Positions 1-14,134 of a DNA stretch of 64,000 nt are shown here, in pieces; position 1 is the first letter of the stretch; the number at the start of each line of letters is the position of its first letter. The DNA is from Arabidopsis thaliana. Its lineage: Eukaryota > Streptophyta > Magnoliopsida > Brassicales > Brassicaceae. The notes beneath the pieces are model-generated. The model did no database searches, was not told the DNA's origin, and was given only the letters and a program-made list of their open reading frames with translations. Made by a program: the position numbers and the translations under genes. Location of the stretch: positions 7,991,151 through 8,055,150 of the forward strand of contig NC_003071.7 of the NCBI RefSeq assembly GCF_000001735.4, read 5' to 3'.

Positions 1-68
1 TTGTGGAGTAGTTTGATTGCTCGAATCACTGTGATACTTGTTTGATAACAATTGGTTTTGATTTGAAG

Positions 69-1438
69 GATTCGTATTTTGGATTGTTACACTGATCCAT
101 TGGGATGGATTGATCAATCTTCAACTAGTTTTAGTGAAGGTTCAAGTTTGATTAAGTTACATAAGTGTGTGAGTGACTTGAAAAAGCTTTTTTCTTCAAT
201 CATTGAAGCAGGAAGAGGTGTACTTCTTTTACATTGAATCCTTTTTCAGTTAGATCTTTATCTAAAGGATTATATGAGATTAAAAGTGATTGCTTTGGTG
301 CAGAGTTGGTTGGAACTGGGAAGACACGTTTCTGCGTTGCCATTGATTCGGTGAGTTAAGCTCTAATTGTTTAGACATCATCTATAGAAAAGAGAAGTGA
401 TTATATATCTAAACTTTGAATCAGGTAAATGAGTTGCTAAGACATTCAGCGATGCCATTAGTTTCTGGTCTTTTAACAGATCTTCGAAGCCATGGTACTT
501 TGCTACATAAACCTGAGCACTAGTTTATTAGTTTTATTCCTTGTTAGGTTTAACTACAAAGGTTGATTTTTTTCGGTGCAGCGCAAATTTCCAGTGTCTT
601 TTGGTCATTGAACACTGACCTTCACCAAGAGAAGGTCACAAATGCGCTTGAATATATATCCACAATGAAAGCGAACTTAGAACCTTTGTGTCCATCTTCA
701 GATGGGCAAAGGAATGCTTTAGAAAACCTCTTTTCGGTTCATCAGGATTTCGGTAAAGGACGGTTTCATGTCCGGTTTAAGCTTAGAAAAGGACGTGTGA
801 GAGTAATGGTAAGTTTTCTCTTGCTCTGCTCTCTATGCCCTATCATTCTCGTTTAGTTAACACTCTTGTAACTCTTTACCTACAGTCTGAAGAATATCAT
901 GTTGATCAATCGGGGATAAACTTTTCACCCATTTCCTCTGTGGATACTGTTATTGCAGCCACTAAAAGCCTTTTGCCTAAGGCAAGTTACCTAGATCTGC
1001 TTTTTAATTACTTGGTCTGTGTCTCTTGCTATAATGTGATCTCTTGTTCGTAAGTTGTATGGCATAAGATCATTGTTTCTTTTGGTTCAGGTTCAATTCA
1101 ATCTCCAGTTGTCTGAGAAAGAACGGGTCGAGAAAGAAAAAGTTGTGCTTCCTTTTGAGCACCAAGGTGAGTGTAGATACTGTGAAGCCTTTTGAGATTG
1201 TGGATAAAACATGTTGTTGATACTTCTCTGTTCTTCAGATGATGGAAAATCGAACGAGATCTATGATGGGAGGAGATCTCTTGTGGATGGCAAGATTGAG
1301 ACAACACCATTGTCGTCAATGGAGTTGCAGACCGATGTGGTTTCGTCGGGTAAGGGTGGTGAGATTATATATTTCAGAGATTCAGACGATGAGCATCCTG
1401 ATTCTGATGAAGATCCTGATGATGATTTGGACATTTAA
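69..1438 (+). CDS. ELP5: Elongator complex subunit 5 (ELP5), 3' part
   Basis: Last seven exons of a gene that starts before the window: about 69-217, 304-350, 425-494, 582-808, 886-981, 1091-1166, 1239-1438 (TAA at 1436). They join in one frame giving about 287 C-terminal residues. Seen: a fragment reading [13 protein letters not shown] near the left edge, [14 protein letters not shown] in the second exon, and a very acidic tail ending [20 protein letters not shown] plus two residues, typical of Elp5/IKI1 proteins. Family knowledge: Elp4-Elp5-Elp6 form a RecA-like hexameric ring in Elongator, which modifies wobble uridines of tRNAs and was first known from transcription elongation. The donor of the 886-981 exon is GC (AAG then gcaagt), a rare GC-AG intron. 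The first acceptor (gaag at 65-68) is weak, so the left limit is the least sure. Confidence 0.9.
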
Positions 1439-1750
1439 GGTTCTTAATTTACACTTGTAAGACCAGAGAATAGCTCCAGTTTTGGTTTTGGCAATAGTTG
1501 GGATCTTAGTATCCAACTTTGTACACTAAATAGAAGATTTGATTGGTTATTAGATGTGTATTACAGTTATAATTGTTACAGTAATGATCTCATCTTCTAT
1601 TATTCTTGAGTTGTTTGTTGTGTTTGTTGCTGCATAATGATCATCAACACATATCTATCAAATAGTAATTATAGTATGAAGAAAGAGCTTGCTCAGTTTT
1701 ATTTTTGGATACAACATATATGTATAAAACTTTATCTTGGGCACACCTAA

Positions 1751-2213
1751 GGGCTTCTCCAACTTGACACCAAAACACCATTTTGGTGTTAGTCTTGCTC
1801 CAATAGGACTGTTCATAAAACACCAAATTTTTATTTTATCTAATTTGTATTTTGTTTTAAGTAAGATAATTTAATTGTTATTTACCAACTAAAGACAAAT
1901 ATACCATTAATATTTTTGTATGAATTCACTTTTAATATAAAATATTAATTTGTACAAGATATCTAAATAAATATGAAACTAATTGAGATTAAAAACTAAA
2001 GGTTCAAATAACACTGAAAACATAATATAATAGTATTTATGAAATATATTAAAAAATAAAAGAATTTTATATTTAATAATATAATTATAGATAAGAATAG
2101 TATTTATTGTAAATTTAGTGTTGTGGTTGGAGATGAGAAAAAAAAATGGGACACTATAACACCAAATTTTGTGTGATTTCAACACCAACTTTGGTGCTCT
2201 GGTTGGAGTTGCC
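1751..2213. mobile_element. MITE-like terminal inverted repeat element
   Basis: The left end begins gggcttctccaac at 1751 and the right end finishes with its near complement, ggttggagttgcc, at 2213. Inside, both arms carry CACCAAA/TTTGGTG blocks (ACACCAAATTTT-type pairs at about 1821-1832 and 2159-2170), so the arms pair for some 60-80 nt around an AT-rich centre. No coding capacity. It lies between ELP5 and the GASA gene. A clean target-site duplication was not found (taa on the left, aat on the right). Family assignment (Harbinger-like) is an inference from the end sequence, which resembles the MITEs at 18.2 and 47.4 kb. Confidence 0.6.
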
Positions 2214-2610
2214 AATGGGTAACTGAGGAAGAAGGATAAGACCAAAAAAAAAACTAAAATGGACAGATTGAATTAGTAAAAAGATAAATTCTAAAAACCG
2301 AAACAAATCTTAAGTTGGTGTATATACATCTGCATTGACCAACAAAAGAAAGTAGACTGAAATTTATTTGAAAATGATCTTGTAAAGGCATATTATATAT
2401 TTAATTTAGGAAATGAATGTTAAATCCTTTAAATTGTTTTGATTTCACAAAAGGATAAAGAAATATTGGTTACATACATCTTAATGTGTTGACCAAAACA
2501 AATAAAATGTGATAAGAAACAATAAAACCATTTTGACCAAAGTTCTTATAGTTTTAATATTCTTTAATTGTCATTTGTTAGTGACTAATAATATTACATT
2601 AAACCTAATG

Positions 2611-2618
2611 TATAAATA
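2611..2618 (+). promoter_or_regulatory. TATA box of the GASA gene
   Basis: TATAAATA lies 93 nt upstream of the GASA start codon, which would place transcription initiation near 2643 and give a 5' leader of about 65-70 nt. Assigned by position and consensus only. Confidence 0.6.
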
Positions 2619-2710
2619 GAAGCCCCATCTTCTACGCCTTTATAATTAGCAACAACCAAAAACATTCATTTGTCATTTTGTCTCCTCTTTTGTTTTCTCT
2701 GATCACTAGT

Positions 2711-3184
2711 ATGGCTGTATTCAGAGTCTTGCTTGCTTCTCTTCTCATATCTCTTCTTGTCCTCGACTTCGTCCATGCCGATATGGTGGTACAATTTTAA
2801 CAACCAAATATATTTTCTTATTTGATTTTATTTTTTCACAACTTTTGTCTACGTTCTAATGGAATTTTTTTCAAAATATTCATGCAGACGTCGAATGACG
2901 CCCCTAAAATCGGTAATATCTCTATCATATAAACACGTACGTTGAATTTCTATATACGTGTGTTTAATTGAAGTTTTGGTTGGAAATTGTATGTATTTGT
3001 AGATTGCAACAGCAGGTGCCAAGAGCGGTGCAGTCTTTCGAGTAGGCCAAATCTTTGTCACAGAGCGTGCGGGACTTGCTGCGCTAGGTGCAACTGCGTG
3101 GCACCGGGCACATCCGGAAACTACGACAAATGTCCGTGCTATGGTAGCCTAACCACCCACGGAGGACGCAGAAAGTGTCCTTAA
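2711..3184 (+). CDS. GASA11: GASA/Snakin cysteine-rich secreted peptide
   Basis: Three exons, 2711-2788, a 25-nt micro-exon 2888-2912, and 3003-3184, encode about 94 residues. The first exon could instead end at 2785 (GATATG then gtggta), which would drop one Val and give 93; I prefer the gtacaa donor at 2789. Residues 1-23 form a hydrophobic signal peptide ending VHA. The last ~60 residues carry twelve cysteines in the GASA order (C-x3-C-x3-C-x8-C-x3-C-x2-CC-x2-C-x1-C-x11-C-x1-C-x12-C) and end KCP. Family knowledge: GASA peptides are gibberellin-regulated, exported to wall or apoplast, and held by six disulfides. They act in growth and redox/hormone responses. The mature part is short with almost no variable linker. 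The symbol GASA11 is from memory. Confidence 0.88.
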
Positions 3185-4270
3185 AAACTCTGTCGCTGTT
3201 TGATTTGATTTCGTTTATAATACTTTACTTTTATGAGAGTAATTGTGGTTATTTTCTTGGGAATTATTAAAAAGCAAAAGAAAGAGAATGTTATACGTCA
3301 TGTGCAACTCTTCGATCTTTGTTTTAGTGTTTATCCAATTTGTACTTGTTGGTTTGGTTCCTGGTTAACATTAGGTCTGAAAAGGTATTGTTTTTCATTA
3401 TACAATTCACTAAATAGGCATCGTACTTGCATATAAAATAAAGAATGAAGAGAGAAGTAAAAGAGTTTTCTTTTTTTACTCATGGAAGTTAGGCAATGGG
3501 TTTAAATATGGTAACAACAGAATTGGAGGGGACTTAATGAACTATGACGTAAAACTGAGAGCGATTGAATATGTAACGTTACCAACAATACCAATAAAAT
3601 TATGAAAGATAGTATATGAAATTACGTTTAATTAATGTTTCCGGGTTGAATGTATTATATATAGAAGTAACAGTACGATTTTTATTACATTTTTGTACAA
3701 GATTCCTAGAAAGGTATAACCTCTATAAAGTTAATAATAGTCTTGAGTCTTGACTCTTCGAGGCAAATAAATTCACCGCATAATTAATCGTTCAACTATT
3801 ATTCTATATTCTATATAACATGAGCTTCAACAAAAGAAGCATCAATCATATCTTCAACAGTATACTGCAGTGTAATGTAACATATTCAAGATCAAACCGG
3901 ACAAAAAAGCAAGATACCGTCGAAACAATCAAACCCCATGTATCATAAACTCCCATCTTCTCTTTCCTAAATTCCCCGTCGCTTGCACAATCCGCAATTC
4001 AAAAGCAACACAACACTAGTCACGTTAAGCAAATAGTACATCTTCCAGAGTTCAGTGTGGGACAATCCTGTTGATCACAAAGAGCAATAAAAAAGGTTGT
4101 TTCAAGCAGGAGGGAGGATATTGAAACAAATGGAAGAAGAAAATGTTTCTGTTCTTTGAAAATTAATAAATTCACGTAATAATAGGAGAACTATCAGTCG
4201 AAGGGTAAGAGAAAATAAATTAAATATAATCATCATTTCAAAAGTTGAATAACTTAGTTTATTTTAAAAA
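3185..4270. other. Intergenic, no gene seen
   Basis: About 1.1 kb holding the 3' flank of the GASA gene and the presumed 3' flank of GUT15. Short reading frames here have no recognisable similarity. I see no repeat or RNA structure of note. Confidence 0.5.
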
Positions 4271-4281
4271 TGACGAATAAC

Positions 4282-4362
4282 CAGAACTGGGTGGATTCGA
4301 ACCACCAACCTCTCGTCCACTAGAAGAAAACGAGCGCTCTACCAATTTGAGCTTACAGATCT
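4282..4362 (-). ncRNA. tRNA-like structure within GUT15
   Basis: Read on the minus strand, 4362 to 4282 folds as a tRNA cloverleaf. Acceptor: AGATCTG with CAGTTCT (6 of 7 pairs, one T-T mismatch). D arm: GCTC/GAGC around AAATTGGTA. Anticodon stem: CTCGT/ACGAG. Variable region: 5 nt (AGGTT). T arm: a perfect GGTGG/CCACC around TTCGAAT. The discriminator is G and no CCA is encoded. Two features break the tRNA rule: the anticodon loop has 13 nt (TTTCTTCTAGTGG) instead of 7, and there is one extra nucleotide before the D stem. It is therefore a tRNA-like element, or a tRNA with a very small intron, rather than a decoding tRNA. A stable tRNA-like molecule cut from GUT15 has been reported in Arabidopsis (from memory), which fits. 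Confidence 0.8.
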
Positions 4363-5875
4363 ATATCACGAATACCCTACCACTACGGCCCACAGCCAAT
4401 AGGACCAACACTTGACTCTTTAACTCTATTTTAATCACATATTAAAAATATTTCTGTTTTTAGAGAATTCAATATTTAAACAACTTCTAATTGAAGACCA
4501 AAAGATGAACTTGACTAAACATGAACGGTGATGCTAAACTGTTTTCAAGACACAATTTCACGAGAACAAGAGACTAGATAGGAAAATTGCAATAAGCTTT
4601 TCTCATTATATAAAATGTTATAATGATTGTTCTCTTCCACAACAGGCCACAATAAACTAAGAAAATAAAATGTAATGAACTATAAATATCAGGAATTTTT
4701 GACTTAGCACATAACCAGATACTATCTTTTGATCAAGATACCTTTCAAGAACAAATCAACTTCAGAAAAAACCAACGTCAGCTTTGCATAGCTTCAATTC
4801 CGTCGTCTACCAGCTTCATAGTTACTACAGGAACTGGTGGTTACAGACATATACAAACTACGAGCAAATAAAAATGTTCTTTACCATATTCTAAAAAGCT
4901 TCTAAACGGATAGAACTAATAAAACAATACCAATGATACATACAAAGAACCCGCAAAATTGTTTAACAGCAATTCTTAATACCATCATTTTCAATAGATT
5001 AAATGACAACTTGTAAAACAATAATTGATCAATAAGATAAATAACAAAACCAATAAAATTAAAATTTCATGATTCGCATAAGCGTTGATACAAGTTAACA
5101 ATTAGGGCAACCGGATTATGGTTTATTTAAATCCAGAATTCCTCTTGCAGATTATGTTTACCTTATTATGCTAATTAAGAATTCGATTTAATATGGATAT
5201 GAGTACCTGATTTAACTCTCGAGGTTGTTGGGCAAGAAGATTTGTAATCGCCCACTGCTCCATATTGGTTACAAACTCTGCTTATGATCGGTTTTTGAGT
5301 GTATATGAGCATTTAAGAAAGATATGAAATGTGAAAGAGCAGGGAGAGAGATAGAGCAGAGGCAAGACGACACACACAGAGGAGAAGAGATCCCGGGAAA
5401 AAATAATAACCCGTGCGACCTCCTCTCCAAAACCCACAAAATCTTTTTTTTATTGAGGATCAGTTTTTTGACCTGCCATGCAAGCGCACCTGACATGGCA
5501 AAGGTCGGATGACAGAGATGCAATCAGGAAGCTATTAGCTATCCACAAAACATCTTCTACACCCTAATCTCAATTCAATCCAACACACACACATCCGTCT
5601 GCAACAGATTCGTCTCCTAGTAATCCAGAAATGATGCCTCAACTTGAACAATTCACAGAATCTTGCATGTGAAGAAGCCGCGAAGGACGATCCAGATCTA
5701 GATCTGATAATCAAGAACAATATTCGCGATTACATAACAAGGTTATGGAAAACGACCATAAGAAAAGCTCACGGTACAAGGAGGAAAGATTTTACCTATA
5801 GAAAACGGCAGATCTGCGACAGATCAAACGATGTAAGCGAAGATCCGTCGTCAACGATGGAATCACAGATCAGAT

Positions 5876-5989
5876 CTACAAATTCGTTGAGAATTCGGAT
5901 CGGATTTGCAGATCGGGAGGATCTCTACGGTGATTAGAAGCGAGAAAGAACAAAATCGTCGCCATATTAGCTAGATCTAAAGAAAACAT
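5876..5989 (-). other. Short ORF in GUT15 5' region (37 aa)
   Basis: An ATG at 5989 opens a 37-codon frame on the minus strand that starts MFSLDLANMATILFFLASN and ends at TAG 5878-5876. It lies about 55 nt inside the predicted GUT15 transcript. No family is recognised. It may be translated as a small ORF or be a chance frame. Conservation in other Brassicaceae would decide. Confidence 0.3.
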
Positions 5990-6047
5990 TGGCGAAAAAG
6001 AGGGAGGAAGCAAAAGACGCGAAAGAATATGGAGGCGGTGATGAGAT

Positions 6048-6077
6048 AACCCTAGCAGGATTTATCTCTTATATATA
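6048..6077 (-). promoter_or_regulatory. GUT15 core promoter (TATA and telo-box)
   Basis: On the minus strand CTATATATAAG (6077-6067) is followed about 12 nt later by CTAGGGTT (6055-6048), a telo-box motif common just downstream of plant start sites. This sets the direction of GUT15 away from SDH1-2. Position-based call. Confidence 0.5.
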
Positions 6078-6359
6078 GAGGGTTACAAGAGATGGACGGT
6101 CTCGATTAAACGGTTAGATAAGATCTCAACGGTTCGGATTCGACCGCGTGGGACATTGCGTGCGTTTCGGGTCAATTATTCATTTAAAGCTAGGCGGTTT
6201 GCTTTACGGAAAAATAGGAAAGAAATTAGAAAAGGTGATTTGTCACATAATTTTCCTGCGTAATTGTTTTGCAGGTTGCTTCTTGGGCTTTGTGGGATAC
6301 AGATGTTTATTGGGCTGGGTAACATTGTGGCCTTCTTGAACTAAAAAGTTGAAGAAATG

Positions 6360-9651
<3,292 letters not shown>

Positions 9652-10169
9652 CTCTCCGTCCACTACTCACCACGAACTTGTTAACCCAAAAATGGAAGAA
9701 GAGTCGTTTTATATAAATTGGCTTTAAGATTTTGAAAATGTAGCTGCAAAATTTCGAAATTGCCACTAGACCTGGTTTACGAGAAGTCTCTCAACGTGCC
9801 AATTTGGTATAAAGAATTTGAAAATGTTCATGAAATTCCAAATTTGCCCCTACACCGGGTAACGAAGTGTGTAAAAATTTCAACGGTCAACGAAACGCCA
9901 CATCGGATGATTCGTACGAGGCCCATTTATAAGTAAATGGGGTTTATAAAGCCCATAATGTTGCAGCAGTGAAATACTTCGGTATGCATTAGCAGCAGAA
10001 ATGCATGACACTCTTAACTTCAGGTAGGTTCGTTGCTCACTCACGTCACGCCGGAGAAGACACATCGGAGATCGACAAATCGATTCAGAGAGAGAGAGAG
10101 ATAGCAATTTTCTTCTGTAGTGTTACTTTCTGAGAGAGTCTGGAGAGATCGGTGTTGAGATTTGGGTAA
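9652..10169. promoter_or_regulatory. Divergent promoter of SDH1-2 and LCV3
   Basis: 518 bp separate the two start codons. Two site II type elements (GCCCAT, complement ATGGGC) sit at 9921-9926 and 9951-9956; such elements are common in promoters of nuclear genes for mitochondrial and translation proteins. Toward SDH1-2 there is a diverged direct repeat, about 9719-9785 and 9805-9870, sharing TTTGAAAATGT and related blocks. A (GA)n run at 10088-10100 precedes LCV3. Confidence 0.6.
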
Positions 10170-11549
10170 ATGGAAACGAGGGAGAGAGATCTAGAACGAT
10201 TGATCCCGATGCATAAATCCGGAGCTTCTCCTCGCGACGTCGTTTTGTCTGTTCCGCCGTCTCCTCTCGCTTCTCCGATCCACGTCGCCGGCAAAGAGGT
10301 ATATCTCTCTCTCTCTCTCTTTTTCATTTCCTAATCTCTCTCGCGATAGTAACAACTATTACAGAGGATTTCTCTTATTCGCTAATTTCCCACATTTGGA
10401 TCACACAATTTGATCAACATTGTGAAATGTTCTGCAAGTTTGACCTATAGTTTGAAGTTACTTGTATGTTAAGTTATTCAATGTTTCATGTACAAACAGG
10501 CGATTTACAAAGTCATTAGAAGCTGGGCCTCCAAAAAGTTCATGACCGGATGGTAATCTCTAAGTTTCTCGTTAAAATTTCTCTGTTTCTGGGTTTGTTG
10601 CTAACTAGATTCAGAAATTTCTCTGTTTCTAGGTTAATTATTCTCAAAGATTTTCGAAAACGCTTTAATCTTGTGCTTGATCTCTTGTTACAGTGTCATT
10701 CTGCTACCAATCGCTGTCACATTCTACTTCACGTGGTGGTTTATACATTTCGTTGATGGATTCTTCTCCCCGATCTATACTCATCTCGGAATCAATATGT
10801 TCGGTTAGTTTCGTTCATCACTCTAGCTGCATTGAGATTAAACACACTTGTTTCTTCAGTCTAATTGAAGAATATTTGCAGGTCTTGGCTTTGTAACATC
10901 CATCACATTCATATTTATGGTTGGTGTGTTCATGTCTTCATGGCTTGGAGCTTCAGTTCTCAGTATCGGAGAATGGTTTATCAAGAAGATGCCTCTCGTA
11001 AGCTACATCTACTCAGCTTCTAAACAAATTAGTGGAGCAATCTCACCAGGTATAATTTTACCAACCTTACTTACCAACAAGTACTAATAAGAGTCATAAG
11101 ACTAACCTTATTACCTTTTTTCATCAGATCAAAGCTCAGGTGCATTCAAGGAGGTAGCAATTATCAGACATCCTCATATGGGAGAATACGCTTTTGGTTT
11201 CATTACATCGACTGTGATTCTTCGAGGCCGTGCTGGTGGAGAAGAACTATGTTGTGTCTATGTTCCCACCAACCATCTTTACCTTGGAGACATTTTCCTC
11301 ATTAGCTCAAAGGACATCATAAGACCTAATCTCTCAGTCCGGGAAGGCATAGGTAACTTGTGACTTGATCTAGCAACTCTTAAAACGCCCCTGGTGCCTT
11401 AACAAATCCATCTCATTGCTCTATTTTTGCTTTTTTCAACAGAAATCGTCATCTCGGGTGGTATGTCGATTCCACATATGCTAACAACTCTGGACTCAGA
11501 GACTATTCACAGGTCAGTAGTTGGAACCTTTGCCATGCCACCTGTGTGA
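10170..11549 (+). CDS. LCV3: COV1-like membrane protein (DUF502)
   Basis: Six exons, 10170-10298, 10500-10552, 10694-10803, 10882-11049, 11128-11352, 11443-11549, give 263 residues (stop TGA at 11547). The N-terminal ~43 residues are hydrophilic with a Pro/Ser-rich SVPPSPLASP stretch. Two strongly hydrophobic segments follow: VILLPIAVTFYFTWWFIHF (about residues 62-80) and FVTSITFIFMVGVFMSSWLG (about 102-121). After these comes the soluble DUF502 domain with RHPHMGEYAFGFIT and FVPTNH-like CVYVPTNHLYLGDIF. COV1 family proteins are Golgi/endomembrane proteins needed for vascular patterning and protein sorting. LCV ('like COV') members are paralogs. The symbol is from remembered gene order; the family call is firm. 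Confidence 0.93.
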
Positions 11550-12072
11550 AGTCGATGAATCATAGTTTTGATCCAACGATCAAATCTGAATTGGAGCTCT
11601 CTGGCTAACTGACATCAACCTTTGCTTATACAAGAATGTTGGAAAGTTTTGGAATTTTAGAGTTTGGAGATGTTTGTCTAAGTCTAGTTTTAGCTTGGAC
11701 ATAGACAAAATACATAAAAGATGTTCTCTTTTTTTTTTTTTTTTTTTTTGTACAAAATAAATTGCTTTAATAGTGTTTTGTATACACGATGTATTCTCAA
11801 GTTATTGTCTTTCACATCAGTGTGTTTTAAAAAAAGAAGCAGTCAGCTAAAAGTTGGGCACTAGCATAAATCTTTCACATACATGTTTTTGTTATCAAAT
11901 GTTGGAAAAGGACGAGAGACACATTGGTGTGCCGTGTGCAATCTTGTAGCTGGTGGATTCTCATGAACCAAATCAAACCCATCATCTAAAAACCGGTGTA
12001 TCTCTCGAAAACGTTTCAGAAGCAGCCTTATCAACTAATGCTAAAATGGTGCATCAATGCCTATGTGTAACG
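11550..12072. other. Convergent 3' flanks with poly(T)
   Basis: Holds the 3' ends of LCV3 (+) and the J-protein gene (-), which converge here. A T-run of about 21 nt (near 11730-11750) is the only marked feature. Confidence 0.5.
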
Positions 12073-13592
12073 TCAAGCGAGTGCAGAACAGAGGGACTTG
12101 TATGCATCAACACAGAGTTTGAATTTCTCTTGCGCTGCCACCTGCGAGTTCCACAGCATTACCGAAAACAATTTATCAACACATGAACTTCAAATAAAAA
12201 AACTGAAACAATCCAATATTTGTTTAAAAAACCATACCTGAGAAGGCCCCTGGTGCTTATCTGGATGCCACTTCAACGCAGAAGATCGGAAGCTGCAAAA
12301 CAAGAAACCTTCAATGAACACTCTTTTTCGGTTTCTCGGGAGCAATGGAAGCAATTTGAAGACTTACGCATTCTTAACATCATCAACCTTGATGGGACCA
12401 TCAAGAGGCAATCCTAGAACAATCCTCTCAGACCTAAACTCAACGTTCAAAGGTTCATCAAAAGACTCTTTATTCCAACTTTTGCTCCTCTGAGATTGAG
12501 TGGTCCAGCTCCAGCCTTCTCTCCATTCAAATCCCGCTGTCGAGTCTTTCGAATATGAAGCCTTCTGAGATTGAGCTGTCCAGCGTTCTCTCCATTTGTT
12601 CTCGAATGTATTATTAGCATCAGTGCCAAAATCATCGTCCGGATTACCTTCTCTGTGCCATCCTAGTATACCAAACAAACATAAGAATACATACAGCAGA
12701 AAAGAGCCAAGGGTTGTATGGTACTAAGAAAAAAAGAAAAGAAAGCCACTCACGTTTTGTTTTCTTATCTCGAGGCTTCTTTCCCCTGCCAGGCGGAGAT
12801 TTTTTCTTCATATGCCTATCCCGGATAAGCGGACTTGGCCCGAAATGCCACTCATTCTACGTATACAGTACATATGAAAACTTGAGCAAACACATCCTAA
12901 CAAAACCAGAATTCTATGTGACAACAATGGCATGAAGAATTCACCTGAAGCGGATCATTAATTCCCCTGTGGAAAAGGAGTTTATCCACAGTCTTCTTAG
13001 CACTGGTACGACCCTTCTCCTTTACGGTACATGTAAATCTTATGGAGGAGTTCTGGAATCAACATTTTCAGCTTCAGAGGAGAACTAACTCTCTTATGAA
13101 TACAATTTTTCAATATATACATCAACAAAGGACCACACACACACAAAAAAAAAATCAAATTCATGACAATACAAACACAGGTTTTAACATGAACTCATCA
13201 ATGCGGATAGCATTTCTACCAACAATCAATCCTATCTAATTTTGTACAAACCCATGTAACAATTCATATTCCTGATTCCAATACGATCAATGCATTAACC
13301 ATAGGATCATAAAAAATTTACCTTTGAAGATCGTTCGCCTTCGGAATCTCTAGCCTGAAACCAAGATTAATCTAAGAGCATCAATACGTCTAATTACAGT
13401 GTACATAGATTCAATAAGGAAGCAAATCTTTATAGAGAATGATCTTACAGAACCAAATCTACTCCTCGATTTTTCAGACAGAACACTTGTCGAATGAAAT
13501 GGAGCGAAACGAATTGCTTCTGTGACGTTTTGTGATGACAATTCTACAATCGAAGAACTCTTCAGCGACAAGAGACTTCTCAATCTAAACAT
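12073..13592 (-). CDS. J-domain (DnaJ-like) protein, probably mitochondrial
   Basis: Seven exons: 13592-13449, 13354-13322, 13019-12945, 12856-12754, 12662-12368, 12292-12238, 12141-12073. They total 774 nt, 257 residues. The ATG at 13592 starts MFRLRSLLSLKSSSIVELSS, an Arg/Ser/Leu-rich presequence typical for mitochondria. An in-frame upstream ATG at 13637 would put hydrophobic leader-like residues before it and is less likely. The middle is basic and Trp-rich (WRERWTAQSQ, WREGWSWTTQSQ). The J domain is at the extreme C-terminus, with VKNAFRSSALKWHPDKHQG spanning an exon junction. The HPD tripeptide needed to stimulate Hsp70 ATPase is intact, and the domain ends with the protein. J proteins recruit Hsp70 partners. 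No specific client can be inferred. Remembered locus AT2G18465. Confidence 0.88.
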
Positions 13593-14134
13593 AGTTGGAT
13601 TCAACAGAAAAATGTAAACTTTCAATAAACAATTCAAAGGTTTTAAACTTTCATTTGGCGTGAAAAGAGAGATTTGAGGAAGAAATGGGAGAGACGACGG
13701 AGAAGAGGAAAGGTAGGCGTCACACGCGAGGGTTTTCTAACCGGACCGGTTTAATTGTGATTCGTTAAACAATCTGGTTTGAGTTCGGTTTGTTTAGGTT
13801 TAATTTTTGGTAGATTACGAAAACAGATGAAAAACAGAGCATGTAAAGAACAGCATAAAGCCAAAGTTGAAAAAGCTTGTCACTTTGATTATGAATGTAG
13901 ACATGTAGTAGATACAATTCAAAATCAAACAATTTTAATTTCATGTTTGAGAATCGAATCAAATCTCAAGAATCATACACATACGTAACGATCTAAACAT
14001 AACACAATTTAGTCGAAAAATATATGAAAAAAAAAACCAACCAATCAAGCAATGACAATGCTTTTGCTTAAAGCTTACATTGCTCTACTCTCAGAGCCCC
14101 AAAATCTCTTCTTTACAGAATCATTGATTCGATC

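Larger units (their letters stand above)
4270..6045 (-). ncRNA. GUT15: GUT15 long noncoding RNA gene
   Basis: Between the GASA gene and SDH1-2 no frame codes for a recognisable protein, yet a promoter-like stretch on the minus strand (TATATATA at 6067-6077, telo-box aaccctag at 6048-6055) points into a 5'-leader-like segment rich in CTT and GATCTG. By gene order and the tRNA-like fold at its 3' part, this is the site of Arabidopsis GUT15 ('gene with unstable transcript 15'), a nuclear RNA-polymerase-II transcript with no long ORF. Only short ORFs occur: 37 codons at 5989-5876 and a 60-codon frame at about 5535-5720. Exons were not resolved and both ends are approximate. The strand and identity are an inference from promoter direction, the tRNA-like unit and remembered gene order. 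Confidence 0.65.

Noticed and set aside
4282..4362. Functional decoding tRNA
   Set aside because: Thirteen-nt anticodon loop, extra base before the D stem and a mismatch in the acceptor make a standard tRNA unlikely.
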